Assembly: GCF_003610355.1 (NCBI RefSeq)
Contig: NZ_RAPY01000002.1
Coordinates: 1 to 64,000 of the forward strand
Source of the DNA: Sphingobacterium detergens
Lineage (GTDB): Bacteria; Bacteroidota; Bacteroidia; Sphingobacteriales; Sphingobacteriaceae
Reading direction: 5' to 3'
Length of the DNA stretch: 64,000 bases
Position numbers and translations under genes: made by a program. The notes under the pieces were generated by a model. It did no database searches. It had not been told where the DNA came from and saw only the letters and a list, made by a program, of their open reading frames with translations. Of this stretch, positions 8,102 to 18,300 are shown one piece after another; the first letter of the stretch is position 1; every line of letters starts with the position of its first letter.

Positions 8102-8821
8102 CTATAGTGATGTTGCTACTTTGTTCCGATTGAGACCGATGGTAATTTTCGTCCTGAACCATTGCCTGATCTCCGGCAATTCAATCTGTTTTCGGTAGCG
8201 TTCTATAATTGTCGGATGGAATTTTGCGATCGTTTTAGCTCCCCAACCGATTCCCTTTTTGATGTGGAAATCTGTAGCATCGGATAGCGAAAGCAAAAGC
8301 CTGAACATTATTTCCGTAAATTTTGGTGAAAGGCCTTTCTTTACCGCATAATGTGTCGCTACACCGATCGTACGGACAATCCACTTGTCGGAATATTGGG
8401 CCAGGTGTTTCAACAAAGGGATTGTTTTTTCTGGATAGGTAAGGAGGGCATGACCAAGTACACGCTCACCTACGATATCGCAGACATACCATTGGTCTCC
8501 GCCTACAATATAAGCGCATGCTCTTTGGATCGACTCTTCAAGATATAAAGGTAGGCGCAGTTGTAGCATCATACCCGCCAATACATAACTTCCCATTTCT
8601 TTGGTTGCGACCAGTATATCCATAACGTATAGTTGTTCATCCTCGGGTATCCATAATGCCATTTCCTTTGCTGCGAATTCCAAAAGAGGAAAGCTAACCT
8701 TCTTTTTCAATAAACCTTCATATATGACTACAAGGAGCGCATCCTGTCCCTGCTGTTCCCAACTTTGTTTAGCCTGCTCCAGGATTTCCCTTACACGAAC
8801 CTTACTGGTCATTTTTTCCAT
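8102..8821 (-). CDS. DNA alkylation repair protein (AlkD-like, HEAT-like fold)
   Basis: A roughly 239-residue all-helical protein of the DNA alkylation repair family. AlkD-type glycosylases excise cationic N3- and N7-alkylpurines without base flipping. The active-site pattern WYVCD (Trp and Asp four apart, like AlkD W109/D113) is in GDQWYVCDIVG. The following DKWIVRTIGVA carries the conserved Arg, and FHIKKGIGWGAKTIAK carries the later Trp. I prefer the ATG at 8821; an in-frame GTG lies at 8827 and another ATG at 8812. The start is 17 nt behind a DinB-fold gene on the same strand, so the two may form a small detoxification or repair operon. Confidence 0.88.
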   Translation of the reverse strand: MEKMTSKVRVREILEQAKQSWEQQGQDALLVVIYEGLLKKKVSFPLLEFAAKEMALWIPEDEQLYVMDILVATKEMGSYVLAGMMLQLRLPLYLEESIQRACAYIVGGDQWYVCDIVGERVLGHALLTYPEKTIPLLKHLAQYSDKWIVRTIGVATHYAVKKGLSPKFTEIMFRLLLSLSDATDFHIKKGIGWGAKTIAKFHPTIIERYRKQIELPEIRQWFRTKITIGLNRNKVATSL

Positions 8822-8838
8822 TTGCACGATCTGATTTA

Positions 8839-9336
8839 TTATTTTTGATCTTTATAGATATTCCAAAAATTATAATCCGTCATTGGAGCATCTGTTATAC
8901 CGATATTCCGACCGATTGTGACGATCTGCCCACGATGGTAGGTACCATGGATGATTAGATGCTGAATATATTCATATTTTGAAAAATCGCACTGGAACCA
9001 AGGCGATTCGACTTTCACATTTTTTTCTAGATCCTGCTCCGATAGGCCTTCTACATAATCCTGGAGTTTCTGTGAACTGTCTTTGATGGCCTTGAAAATA
9101 TCCTCTTTTGTACTGAATGTTTTTTCGAAATCAAAGTCATTACATTCTGAGATATGACTCCACCAATACTCCTGCGTCTGCCATATATGGTTCAATGTTT
9201 TTAAGATCGTCGGAAAGCTCGATGGGACTTCTTGATTGAGTTGCTCATCTGACTTGGTACCTAACCAATCTAGATACTTGTTGACTACCCAGTTGTTGTA
9301 CTGTACGCTTTTGGTGATTAATGTTTTTAAGCTCAT
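8839..9336 (-). CDS. DinB/DfsB-like four-helix-bundle protein
   Basis: A 165-residue DinB-superfamily protein with metal-site histidines in TLNHIWQTQEYW (about residue 50) and IIHGTYHRGQIVTIGR (about residue 135). It ends with the common NFW motif (DYNFWNIYK). It is the upstream gene of a pair with the AlkD-like gene. Many DinB-fold proteins are thiol transferases, so a stress or detoxification role is inferred from family and neighbour only. Confidence 0.88.
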   Translation of the reverse strand: MSLKTLITKSVQYNNWVVNKYLDWLGTKSDEQLNQEVPSSFPTILKTLNHIWQTQEYWWSHISECNDFDFEKTFSTKEDIFKAIKDSSQKLQDYVEGLSEQDLEKNVKVESPWFQCDFSKYEYIQHLIIHGTYHRGQIVTIGRNIGITDAPMTDYNFWNIYKDQK

Positions 9337-9550
9337 AATTATTGGTTTATAGTTTTGTAAATCTTTTAAAACTTTTTACGTAAATATAAATCTTTCCAAA
9401 CAGATTTGCGATATTTAGATAAAGTATGGAATACTTCATGCTGATTATTATTCGTGAATTGATCAGGTATTTTCTTTGGTTAAAAAGGGAAACCCGCTAG
9501 CCTTATATTTGCTTTGACAATTCGTGTAACCAATTATAAATTACGAAATA

Positions 9551-10612
9551 ATGAAAAAATTAACAGGTCTTGCACTCGCTCTTATTGCCTTGCTGTTTAA
9601 TAGTAAGGTACAAGCTCAAATCAATTATTTAAACCAATCCAAAGCAGACTTTGACAAACATATGCAATGGTTTAGAGAAGCCAAATATGGAATGTTTATC
9701 CATTTTGGACTCTATAGCCAATTGGGTGGAGACTATAGGGGAAAGCCAATTGAAGGCTATGCCGAATGGATTCAGGCAGGGGCAGATATTCCTAAGGAAG
9801 AATATGCCCAGTTGATCCATAGCTGGAACCCGTCGCATTTTAATGCGGATCAAATCGTCCAGTTAGCCAAAGATGCAGGTATGAAATATCTGGTAGTTAC
9901 GACCAAACACCATGAAGGGTTTTGCTTATGGGATTCAAAATATACAGATTATGATATTGCTTCAACACCAATGAAGGGGCGGGATCTCATACAGGAATTG
10001 GCTACTGCCTGTAAGAAAAAAGGAATCCGATTTGGTACTTATTATAGTATTATAGACTGGCACCACGATTCACAGTATCGTAATAGCGATGGAAAAAACG
10101 GTTGGGACAAATGGGGACAGGTCGCGATGAAACCAGATCAGAGGGCTGTTTATATACAGTATATGAAAAATCAGTTGAAAGAATTGATTGTCAAGTACGA
10201 TACTGATATGCTCTGGTTTGATGGTGATTGGGTTAATTGGTGGGATATGGCTGCTGGACAGGAACTCTACCAATATTTACGTGAGTTAAAGCCATCTCTT
10301 ATTATCAATAATCGCGTAGCCAAACGTGAGCAATTCAAACGTGACTTTGGTACACCAGAGCAAGAGCACCTCAGTGCGAAAGTAGATTATGATTGGGAGG
10401 CTTGTTATACCTTGAATAACTCATGGGGATTCAAACGATCGGACAGTGCCTGGAAGAGCCCGGAGGAAGTAAACAAAAAGTTGGTGGAGATTAATACACA
10501 GGGCGGAAATTTATTGTTGAATATAGGCCCAGACGGAAATGGTGAGGTTCCTGCGATAAGTAAAGAGATATTGCTGAAAGCGGCGGCGGAGCGAAAAGGT
10601 CAAGCAAAATAA
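9551..10612 (+). CDS. Alpha-L-fucosidase, GH29
   Basis: A 353-residue exported GH29 enzyme that releases alpha-linked fucose by a retaining mechanism. Residues 1-22 are a signal peptide (AQA cleavage). The catalytic domain starts at WFREAKYGMFIHFGLYS. TKHHEGFCLWDSKYTDYD carries the conserved substrate-binding His-His-Glu/Trp residues, and MLWFDGDW places the nucleophile at D224. It ends after the TIM barrel without a C-terminal beta-sandwich, a shorter form. A TATATTTG -7-like box lies at 9504-9511 with a poorly spaced -33 TTTG. A terminator follows. The next gene is a second GH29 enzyme on the opposite strand. Confidence 0.95.
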   Translation: MKKLTGLALALIALLFNSKVQAQINYLNQSKADFDKHMQWFREAKYGMFIHFGLYSQLGGDYRGKPIEGYAEWIQAGADIPKEEYAQLIHSWNPSHFNADQIVQLAKDAGMKYLVVTTKHHEGFCLWDSKYTDYDIASTPMKGRDLIQELATACKKKGIRFGTYYSIIDWHHDSQYRNSDGKNGWDKWGQVAMKPDQRAVYIQYMKNQLKELIVKYDTDMLWFDGDWVNWWDMAAGQELYQYLRELKPSLIINNRVAKREQFKRDFGTPEQEHLSAKVDYDWEACYTLNNSWGFKRSDSAWKSPEEVNKKLVEINTQGGNLLLNIGPDGNGEVPAISKEILLKAAAERKGQAK

Positions 10613-10633
10613 ACGATTAACAAACTGTATTAG

Positions 10634-10670
10634 AAAGAACCAGACTCATCGTGAATCTGGTTCTTTTTTA
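10634..10670 (+). terminator. Terminator after GH29 gene
   Basis: An 11-bp stem AAAGAACCAGA/TCTGGTTCTTT followed by a T-run, 22 nt after the fucosidase stop. Confidence 0.85.
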
Positions 10671-10753
10671 TTACGCCCTCCCAATCTTAATTATCGAAAA
10701 TAGCGTCATTTTCCTTATTTGAATACATCACAATAAGTTAGTTGACTATTCCG

Positions 10754-12238
10754 TTATTTGTCAATAACATTAATCTCATAAATGGACGGTAAGCCGCTTG
10801 CTTTTGTGATATTCAATCGTAGCTTTTCTGTTTGATAAGCTCTCGGTAACCGAATGACCTTACAATCGCCCATAGATTCAGCACCCAAATAAATTGTCTC
10901 CCAGTTGCCCTTATTAAAAACTTGTATTTTATACTCCTGAATTCTATTGATTCTGATATTGGAAAACCCATCCCCTAGATTTTTGGTATCCTGATATTCA
11001 AAGATGCTGATTTTGTTAAATTTTTTCTTAGGATCCAATTGAATGTCAACTGTTGCTATTGTATCGCTGGCCATCCAGCGGCTTTCTAGGCTTCCATCAG
11101 TAATATTTGAAGCGGCGTAGTTCACTTTTGTATCCTGTGCGGTTGAGCTTGCGGTCACGGGTGCTTTTGCCGAAACAAACTGACCGTTTTTAGGCAAGGG
11201 TTGTCCTTTTTTTAGCCCCAGTCGTTTTCCTAATTCAATAACGGCATTCGCTTCATATTCGCGGATACGACCCGTTTGATCAGGAGGGACATTGACGACT
11301 AGGCAGTTGTCATTATCTGTACTCCAGTAGAACAGTTCTTCCAGTTCGTCGACCGACCGGATCGGCAATTCTGTCGATTTTTGAAACCAGTTCCAGCGAC
11401 TGCTCAAACAGATCGTATGCTCATAAGGGAGATAATAGGACTGGCCCTTATGCAGATATTGTTTTTTGTCATAACGGGTGATCAACTTAGGATCCCAAAG
11501 ACGGAAATCGGAGGGAAAATATTGAAAATAATATTTATTATCCTCGGTCATAGTTGATGGTAAGGCGGCATTTCGTTCACCTTCTTTATAAACGATCGTA
11601 TGGTTAACGCTGATGGCGCAGTTCGGACTATAGGATTTTACCAGCTTGTACAGTTGGTCTAGCCCCCAATTATCAGGTTGACGATCCCAACCACCATCCA
11701 ACCATAGTTCACTAATGTTGCCATATTTGGTAAAGAGTTCTGTCAGCTGGTTTTTCATATAATCAATATACTTTTGGGGATCTTTGTCTTTGTAAGATGG
11801 TTCTTTGCGATCCCACAGGGAATAATAGATTGCGAAATCCAGACCATATTTTTTACAGGCATCGGATACAGCCTTGACCACATCTGTTTTCACCGGTGAG
11901 GCGGCGACATCATAATCAGTGTATTTACTATCCCATAAACAGAAACCGTCATGATGTTTTGTAATTAATAGGACATAACGGAATCCCGCATCCCGAGCTG
12001 TACGTACCCATTGATCCGGATCGAGCTGTGTTGGGTTATATTTTTCTACGGGAATGCTTCCATCTGACCATTCCATATCAGTAAAGGTGTTGACGCCAAA
12101 ATGCATAAACATGCCATAGCCACGTTTGATCATTTCTTTCTGGGCTTGATTCGGCTTGTTCCCGGGTTGTTGTACCTGTGCCTGACCTAGGGTGGCTAGA
12201 CCAAGACATAGCGCGATGAAAAATAGTGTTTTGTTCAT
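10754..12238 (-). CDS. Alpha-L-fucosidase, GH29, with C-terminal discoidin-type domain
   Basis: A 494-residue exported GH29 enzyme. Residues 1-20 are a signal peptide. The barrel covers about residues 30-350 (GYGMFMHFGVNTF, TKHHDGFCLWDSKYTDYD, and ELWLDGGWD with nucleophile D181). A C-terminal F5/8 type C (discoidin, CBM32-like) domain spans about residues 360-494 (ITDGSLESRWMASD, SIFEYQDTKNLG). GH29 members with this domain often act on host or plant fucosylated oligosaccharides. It converges with the first fucosidase, which is not a close duplicate. Confidence 0.94.
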   Translation of the reverse strand: MNKTLFFIALCLGLATLGQAQVQQPGNKPNQAQKEMIKRGYGMFMHFGVNTFTDMEWSDGSIPVEKYNPTQLDPDQWVRTARDAGFRYVLLITKHHDGFCLWDSKYTDYDVAASPVKTDVVKAVSDACKKYGLDFAIYYSLWDRKEPSYKDKDPQKYIDYMKNQLTELFTKYGNISELWLDGGWDRQPDNWGLDQLYKLVKSYSPNCAISVNHTIVYKEGERNAALPSTMTEDNKYYFQYFPSDFRLWDPKLITRYDKKQYLHKGQSYYLPYEHTICLSSRWNWFQKSTELPIRSVDELEELFYWSTDNDNCLVVNVPPDQTGRIREYEANAVIELGKRLGLKKGQPLPKNGQFVSAKAPVTASSTAQDTKVNYAASNITDGSLESRWMASDTIATVDIQLDPKKKFNKISIFEYQDTKNLGDGFSNIRINRIQEYKIQVFNKGNWETIYLGAESMGDCKVIRLPRAYQTEKLRLNITKASGLPSIYEINVIDK

Positions 12239-12266
12239 AATTTATTTGGTATACATTTAATTTCTT

Positions 12267-12274
12267 CAAACTTA
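12267..12274 (-). promoter_or_regulatory. -7 box for the second GH29 gene
   Basis: On the minus strand this reads TAAGTTTG (TAnnTTTG), about 29 nt before the start codon. No good -33 box was seen. Confidence 0.4.
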
Positions 12275-12413
12275 GGTCTATTCTTTTTCAGATCACCGTA
12301 TTCGACTGGATACCGGATTTCTATATAGAAAGACGATTGGAAGTCGAGATTGTCCCTGAAAAAGTGAAAATAACTTAAAAAATGAATAACAATATCTTTT
12401 TATCACTTTTTAC

Positions 12414-12438
12414 GGGACATTTTGAACATTCAACCGTC
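12414..12438 (+). promoter_or_regulatory. ECF-sigma-like promoter, GGGACA-N15-CGTC (site 1)
   Basis: GGGACA at 12414-12419 and CGTC at 12435-12438 are exactly 15 bp apart. This is one of six such sites in the window. The -10 part ends 25 nt before a 36-codon ORF that is closed by a terminator, so it probably drives a short independent transcript. Confidence 0.6.
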
Positions 12439-12463
12439 AATAAGAGAGTAAGATACTAAAAAT

Positions 12464-12574
12464 ATGGAATCATTATCAAAGCTTCGGATGTATGCAAATT
12501 CCAGAAATGGAGTTAGGGAGAAATTTGTTCCTGATCTATTGTTTTCTCTTAATTATTTTAAAATTAAGACCTGA
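12464..12574 (+). CDS. Small ORF, 36 residues, own promoter and terminator
   Basis: A 36-codon ORF (starts MESLSKLRMYANSRNG) that lies between the GGGACA-N15-CGTC site and a terminator hairpin starting 3 nt after its TGA. The peptide is basic with a hydrophobic C-terminal part (DLLFSLNYF). I recognise no family. The compact promoter-ORF-terminator unit is the only evidence that it is real. The transcript could instead be a small RNA with an incidental ORF. Confidence 0.4.
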   Translation: MESLSKLRMYANSRNGVREKFVPDLLFSLNYFKIKT

Positions 12575-12576
12575 AG

Positions 12577-12612
12577 AAAGTCGTTTGTAAAAAGCAAACG
12601 ACTTTTATTTTT
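12577..12612 (+). terminator. Terminator of the small transcript
   Basis: An 11-bp stem AAAGTCGTTTG/CAAACGACTTT followed by TTATTTTT. No annotated larger gene precedes it on this strand, so it supports a short transcript from the 12414 promoter. Confidence 0.8.
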
Positions 12613-12673
12613 ATCTTTATTTTCAGCATGATTTTATTTGCCTCTCTTAAAATAATAAGCAATTTATCTACAG

Positions 12674-13192
12674 ATGGAAATAGAAGAGATTTTTCAAGAC
12701 AAATCGATAAAATTAAAAAGTAAGGTGGCAATTCTTGGAGCAGGTTTGCTCGATGGTGGTCTATCCCTCCAATTGCTATTGGAATATGCAGATCAACAAA
12801 ATGCTGTTGACAAAGCGACTTGTCTAGAAGCTATTGAATATGCGACGAAAAATAACCCGGGAATCGGTAACAGCGCACTATTGAAATACTTGACAAATGT
12901 ATTAGGGGGCAGTGAACCGAGAATAAAATGGGAAAGTGCTAAAATCATCGGTAATATCATTCGGCTTTTCCCAGATCAATTGGATAATACTGTCGCTAGT
13001 TTATTGAAAAATACGCGTAATAGTGGAACGGTTGTTCGTTGGGCTACGGCCTATGCCCTAGCCGAAATAATCAAGTTAAAAACTGTTCAAAATGATTTTT
13101 TAATCCCCGAAGTGGAACTCCTTTGTGAGTTGGAGGAAGATAATGGTGTAAAGAAAAAATACTTGGATGTTTTAAAAAAGATAAAAAAGTAG
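12674..13192 (+). CDS. HEAT-repeat protein
   Basis: A 172-residue cytosolic alpha-helical protein with HEAT-like repeats (NSALLKYLTNVLGGSEPRIKWESAKIIGN and GTVVRWATAYALAEIIKL). HEAT repeats serve as protein-binding scaffolds. No catalytic motif is visible. It is 69 nt upstream of the ECF sigma gene on the same strand and might be co-transcribed, but the gap may hold a separate sigma-gene promoter. Confidence 0.7.
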   Translation: MEIEEIFQDKSIKLKSKVAILGAGLLDGGLSLQLLLEYADQQNAVDKATCLEAIEYATKNNPGIGNSALLKYLTNVLGGSEPRIKWESAKIIGNIIRLFPDQLDNTVASLLKNTRNSGTVVRWATAYALAEIIKLKTVQNDFLIPEVELLCELEEDNGVKKKYLDVLKKIKK

Positions 13193-13261
13193 CATTTTTA
13201 ACAGGAAAATACCTTATTTCAATCGTCTTACTATGATAAATTGCTTTATTGATTAGCTCAA

Positions 13262-13840
13262 ATGGATTACAATTATTTTGAAGACTTTAAGGCTGGAAAC
13301 CAGCGGGTGCTAGAATTTTGCATTCAGCAAAATAGGTCATCCCTATTGTTTTTCGCCTACAAATTTATTCGAGATGAAACCGTATGTGAAGAAATTGTTG
13401 CTGATAGTTTCTTTAAACTTTGGCAGCATCGTGCACGGATGACTGATCTGAGCCATATTCAATATTTCCTGTTTAAAACCACGAAGAATGCCTGTCTGAA
13501 CCATATTGAAAAGGAAAAATCATCGCCCTTTGTCTACCATGGGCTTGAGGGGATAGACCAACAAGACGATCGAAATATACAATTCGATATGATTTATGCT
13601 GAGTTTATTCAATTATTATGTGCCGAGTTGGATAAACTGCCAACACAGCAAGCACAAATCTTTAGATTGAGTTATTTGGAAGGTTACAGTACGGAGGAAA
13701 TCTGTACATTATTAAACACCACCGCTAATAATGTGTTTTACGCCAAATCTAAGGTGCTAAGTCATCTTAGACAGCGATTTGGACGGAATGATATGTTATT
13801 GGCATTGTTCCTAGCCCCCTATCTTTTTCAGCATCTTTAA
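13262..13840 (+). CDS. ECF-type RNA polymerase sigma factor (FecI-like)
   Basis: A 192-residue sigma-70 family factor of the ECF class. Region 2 lies at residues about 20-85 (FAYKFIRDETVCEEIVADSFFKLW) and region 4 at about 120-175 (LDKLPTQQAQIFRLSYLEGYSTEEI, with the helix-turn-helix ICTLLNTTANNVFYAKSKVL). It is followed by a FecR-type anti-sigma gene and an STN-domain SusC, the standard trans-envelope cascade: glycan binding at the receptor releases the sigma factor. Upstream at 13203-13227 a weak AGGAAA-N15-CGTC resembles the repeated ECF-like motif of this window and could mean autoregulation. Confidence 0.93.
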   Translation: MDYNYFEDFKAGNQRVLEFCIQQNRSSLLFFAYKFIRDETVCEEIVADSFFKLWQHRARMTDLSHIQYFLFKTTKNACLNHIEKEKSSPFVYHGLEGIDQQDDRNIQFDMIYAEFIQLLCAELDKLPTQQAQIFRLSYLEGYSTEEICTLLNTTANNVFYAKSKVLSHLRQRFGRNDMLLALFLAPYLFQHL

Positions 13841-13902
13841 AAAAAGTAAAATATTCACTAAGGTTTTGCTCAGTTTCCGGTTTATCTATAAAAACCACGA
13901 TT

Positions 13903-15150
13903 ATGACTGTGCCTAGAGATATTGCATACCTTATTTTTCATCACTTTCAGGGCGACCTTACGGATTTGGAGCAGCATGAGCTGCAGACTTGGCTCAATTC
14001 GGATCCACAACATCGTGTGTTCTTTGAGCAACTCGCAGAAAATAGCGGATGGAAGCAAGATCTAGCGATTTGGCATCGTCTGAACAATAACACGAAAAAA
14101 AGCCAAGATGATCAGATGCTCCTGACAAAAGTGATGGAGAAAGTCCAAGCAATGGAAGAGCCTGTGCAAACTATGAAAGTCTCCGCTTTGTGGTGGTATA
14201 CGGCTGCGGCGATTTTGCTTTGCTGTTTCTCCATTTACTTCATCGTACAAAAGGGACAATCGGATAAACAGGACCAAACATTGACCTATAAAAATACCGA
14301 AGATATAAAACCGGGAAAAAGCGGTGCTCGCTTGACCTTACCAGATGGTACTGTTATCGCACTAAAGTCAGACGATCAAGGCATCCAAATGGGGGAGGAA
14401 ATTCAGTATGTAAATGGTGATAGACTTGCCACGACAGATTTGACTAATACAAAGATCGCAGCTAATACGCCACTAACATTGGAGGTTCCTGTAAAGAATT
14501 TTTATAAAATAATCCTTTCCGATGGTACTCAAGTCTGGGTTAACTCAGGTTCTAAGTTGCATTACCCGCTACGATTTGATAAAAATAATCGCGTGGTTGA
14601 ACTTGAAGGGGAAGCTTATTTTGAAGTCGCCAAACTCACATCAAACAATGCTGTTCGTGGAGCTAAACCTACCCGTATCCCTTTTTTAGTAAAAACCAAG
14701 GGGCAGTTGTTGGAGGTTTTAGGGACGAAGTTTAATGTAACGGCTTATCCTAATATTAAGACCACGAAGACAACTTTATTGGAAGGTAAAGTAGCCGTAT
14801 CCGCAGCAGGATATCCTTCGAAATCAGTCTTATTGATACCAGGGAAACAAAGTTCATTTGATGGTAATGCCTTTCAAATCAAAGAAGTTGATGTGGATCA
14901 GGCCATCGCTTGGAAAGATGGGTTATTCTATTTTGATGGCGAAGATGCAAAGGAAGCTTTTGAGCAATTGGGTAAATGGTATGATATCGATATACAATAC
15001 ATAGGCAAAGAACCGCGTGTTGCTTTTTTCGGAACAATTGAGCGAAATAAGAGTTTAAAAACAGTAGTTGAAATATTGCAAAAAAGCGGGGTCAAATTAC
15101 GCTTGGAGGGGAAAGCCGACCGTACACGCCTGATGATTGAAGGGGAATAA
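13903..15150 (+). CDS. FecR-family anti-sigma factor
   Basis: A 415-residue single-pass inner-membrane regulator. The cytosolic N-terminal part (residues 1-95, DUF4880-like) should bind the neighbouring sigma factor. The transmembrane helix is at about 98-118 (WYTAAAILLCCFSIYF). The periplasmic FecR domain follows (ADGTVIALKS-like repeats, ILSDGTQVWVNSGSKLHYP, VEGEAYFEV-type motif as LEGEAYFEV, GTKFNVTAY). The C-terminal STN-interacting part with DUF4974-like sequence (AFEQLGKWYDIDI) ends the protein. It transmits a signal from the STN-SusC encoded next. Confidence 0.95.
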   Translation: MTVPRDIAYLIFHHFQGDLTDLEQHELQTWLNSDPQHRVFFEQLAENSGWKQDLAIWHRLNNNTKKSQDDQMLLTKVMEKVQAMEEPVQTMKVSALWWYTAAAILLCCFSIYFIVQKGQSDKQDQTLTYKNTEDIKPGKSGARLTLPDGTVIALKSDDQGIQMGEEIQYVNGDRLATTDLTNTKIAANTPLTLEVPVKNFYKIILSDGTQVWVNSGSKLHYPLRFDKNNRVVELEGEAYFEVAKLTSNNAVRGAKPTRIPFLVKTKGQLLEVLGTKFNVTAYPNIKTTKTTLLEGKVAVSAAGYPSKSVLLIPGKQSSFDGNAFQIKEVDVDQAIAWKDGLFYFDGEDAKEAFEQLGKWYDIDIQYIGKEPRVAFFGTIERNKSLKTVVEILQKSGVKLRLEGKADRTRLMIEGE

Positions 15151-15339
15151 CAATAAAATAAGGGGAAATTCTATAGAAAGGAGGTCATTTCGGAAATACA
15201 ATAACCAATCGAATAGGCCAAGAAAACAACTGAGCGATGCTGGACACATCACTCAGCTAAATTGTTTGACGGGCTTGCACCAGTGTATAACACTGGACTT
15301 ATTAACGTGAATTAAATAACCAATCAAACACACAAAGAT
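15151..15339 (+). other. Leader region of the STN-SusC gene with two hairpins
   Basis: The gap between FecR and SusC has no gene. It contains a hairpin CCAGTGT/ACACTGG (15280-15296) and a longer imperfect one CTGAGCGATG/CATCACTCAG around 15230-15257. No GGGACA-N15-CGTC or TAnnTTTG box is visible, so SusC may be read through from FecR or use another promoter type. Confidence 0.4.
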
Positions 15340-18300
15340 ATGTTTTTTAAACCATATACTGGACGGGCTATGTATCGTCCAGCGATCCGATTATTACTCT
15401 ATATGAAATTAACGGTTATGCTATGTATTGCTGCTGTCCTACAGACCTTCGCAAGTGTCAAAGCACAGAAGATTACCGTAAACGCGCAACATGAAACTTT
15501 AAAAAAAGTGATGAAATCCATTCAGAAGCAACAGGGGTATCGCTTCTTCTTTCGCGGGGCACAAATTGCCAATATTCCGATTACTGCGCGTATTGAGGAG
15601 GCCAGTTTACAACAAGCTATGGATATGATTGTCGCGGGAAAGAATTTGCAGTGGACGCTCGTCGATAAGATGATTGTGATCCGCGAAGCAGAAAAGACGG
15701 TTCCAGTCTATACCTATGTACAGCATGAAATCACAGGAGTCGTACAGGACAACAACGGTAAGCCGATTGCGGGGGTTACTGTGCAGATTAAAGGAACAAG
15801 CAATCGTACCCAGACGGATGCTAGTGGCCGATTTAAACTGAGTGGAGCGGCGCAGGCTATCTTGCAAATCTCTTCTGTGGGTTACATGACGCAGGAACTG
15901 TCGACAAACGGTAAGAATACAATACAAGTTGTGCTGCAAAATTCCAATATGGACATCGGTGAAGTTGTCGTCATAGGTTACGGGGCTGTCAAAAAGTCTG
16001 ATTTGACAGGATCCGTATCGAGCATAGGATCCAGTCAAATTACACAGGTCAATACCGTTTCCAATGTGGCGCAGGCATTACAGGGGCAAGCCGCTGGTGT
16101 TCGGGTCAATCAGGCCTCAGGACAACCCGGTGAAGCAATGAAAATTCAGATCCGAGGTATCAATTCACTTTCCGCCAGCAATGATCCCTTATACGTAGTG
16201 GATGGTATGCCCTTGGATGGCCTATCGGCACAGTTGAACCCAGAGGATATCGAAAATATTTCTGTACTGAAAGATGCCTCTTCAACCGCGATCTATGGTT
16301 CCCGAGGAGCCAATGGGGTTATTATGATTACCACAAAAAAGGGAAAAAGTGGCAAGACACAAATTGGATATAGCAACTATTTCGGTGTACAAAACTTGCG
16401 GAAACGTATTGATGTGCTCAATGCACAGGATTTTGCCAATCTGCAAAACGAAGTAACCCAAAATAATAATATCACCAAAAATGAAAACAAACCTTTGCCA
16501 TGGACTGACGAACAGATCCGCAACCTAGGTAAAGGGACCGATTGGCAAGATTTGGTGTATCGTTCGGCAATGGTCCAAAATCATGACCTTAACCTTAGTG
16601 GAGGTAATGATGCGACAAAGTATTACACTTCTTTTGGTTATCTTAACCAAGATGGTATTATCCGAAATTCTGGATTTCAACGTTTATCCTTTCGGGGTAA
16701 TATCGAGCACCGACTTTGGGACCGGGTGACCTTTGCGACATCAATGTCTTTGCAGAATTCGAAATATAATAAAGCACAATATCAAAGTGCCGATGGAGGT
16801 GGTGGGATCCCTTGGTCCAGTATGGTGCTGCCTCCGACAATGCAGGTTTATGACCAAAATGGAAATTATACCAAGTTTACGGGGGTATCCTGGGGCGAGA
16901 CAAACCCTGTTGGATTATCCGAGAATTGGAATAATACCTCCAATAATCTTCGCATTATTGGAAATGCAAGTTTGGCGGTGGATATTATGGATGGTTTAAA
17001 ATTGAAAAGTAGTATTGGAATAGATCAGGGAACAACCAAAAATGATATTTATTATCCAGGTAATATTAGTTTAGGACAACGGACAGATGAAAATAAAAAC
17101 CCAATATTTGGTGTCGCTCGGAAAGAATATGGAAGCTCTGTTACCATAATTAATGAGAACATATTGGAGTATCAAAAGAATGTTGGGCAGCACAGCATCA
17201 ATGCCGTTGCCGGATTTACCTATCAGAAGAGCAAGAGTGACAATCTCAACAGTAGAGAGGCGAGTGGGTTTGTCAATGATCTCTTTGAAAATAATGCTAT
17301 TGGCTCCGCTATTGTCAAAGCACAACCCACAAGCGACTATCTAGACAACAAACTGATATCTTATCTTGGGCGGATCAATTATGGTTTCGCAGACCGTTAT
17401 TTTCTGACATTGACGGGTCGATATGATGGCTCTTCACGTTTTGGCTTTAATCAAAAGTTCGCCTTTTTCCCTTCTGCAGCCTTGGCTTGGAATGTTCATA
17501 AGGAAGAATTCTTAAAGGACCAGGAGCTGATTTCTCAATTTAAAATCCGCGGATCTTATGGGAAATCCGGGAATCAGGGTATAGGTAATTACCAGACATT
17601 GGCCAATGTGCGTGCAAGGGATGTAATATTTGATAGTAAGATCGGAACAGGCTTTTTCCTGTCTTCGATGGCTAATCCAAATCTCAAATGGGAATCAACC
17701 AAGCAGATGGACTTGGGCTTGGAGTTGGGATTCTTGGACAACAGGATTCAGGTTGTGGCAGACTACTATAACAAACGAACAGAAGACCTATTGCTCAATG
17801 TGACCTTGCCAGGATCAAGTGGCTTTAGCTCCGTATTGCAAAATATAGGTGTTGTTCAAAATCGTGGATTTGAATTTCAGGTTTCTGCCCGACCCAATAT
17901 AGGGGAGGGATTTACTTGGAATACCTCACTCAATCTATCCGCCAATCGTACCAAAGTATTAGACATCGGACTCGACGCGTATGGACAGCCGATTACCTAC
18001 AAGGAAATCGGGACTGGTGGCAACTGGTTTCCAACCATTGTAGGCCAATCCATGATGCAGTTGTATGGTTTTACCGTGGAAGGTACCTACAAGACCGATC
18101 AGGAGGCGAAAGATAATGGAGAGCCAGATAAGCGCGCAGGAGATTACCGTTTTAAAAACTGGGACGGTCAGGGCCTTGTTTCGGCAAGTGAGGATCGGAC
18201 GGTAATTAGTCATTTGGAACCCAAATTTACTTTTGGATTTAATAACCACTTTACCTACAAAAATATTGATTTTTCCTTTTTGATCGTCGGAAGTTATGGC

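Noticed and set aside
7735-8133. Rightward 132-codon ORF after the CoA-transferase
   Set aside because: It starts inside the CoA-transferase and reads through a 19-bp terminator hairpin.
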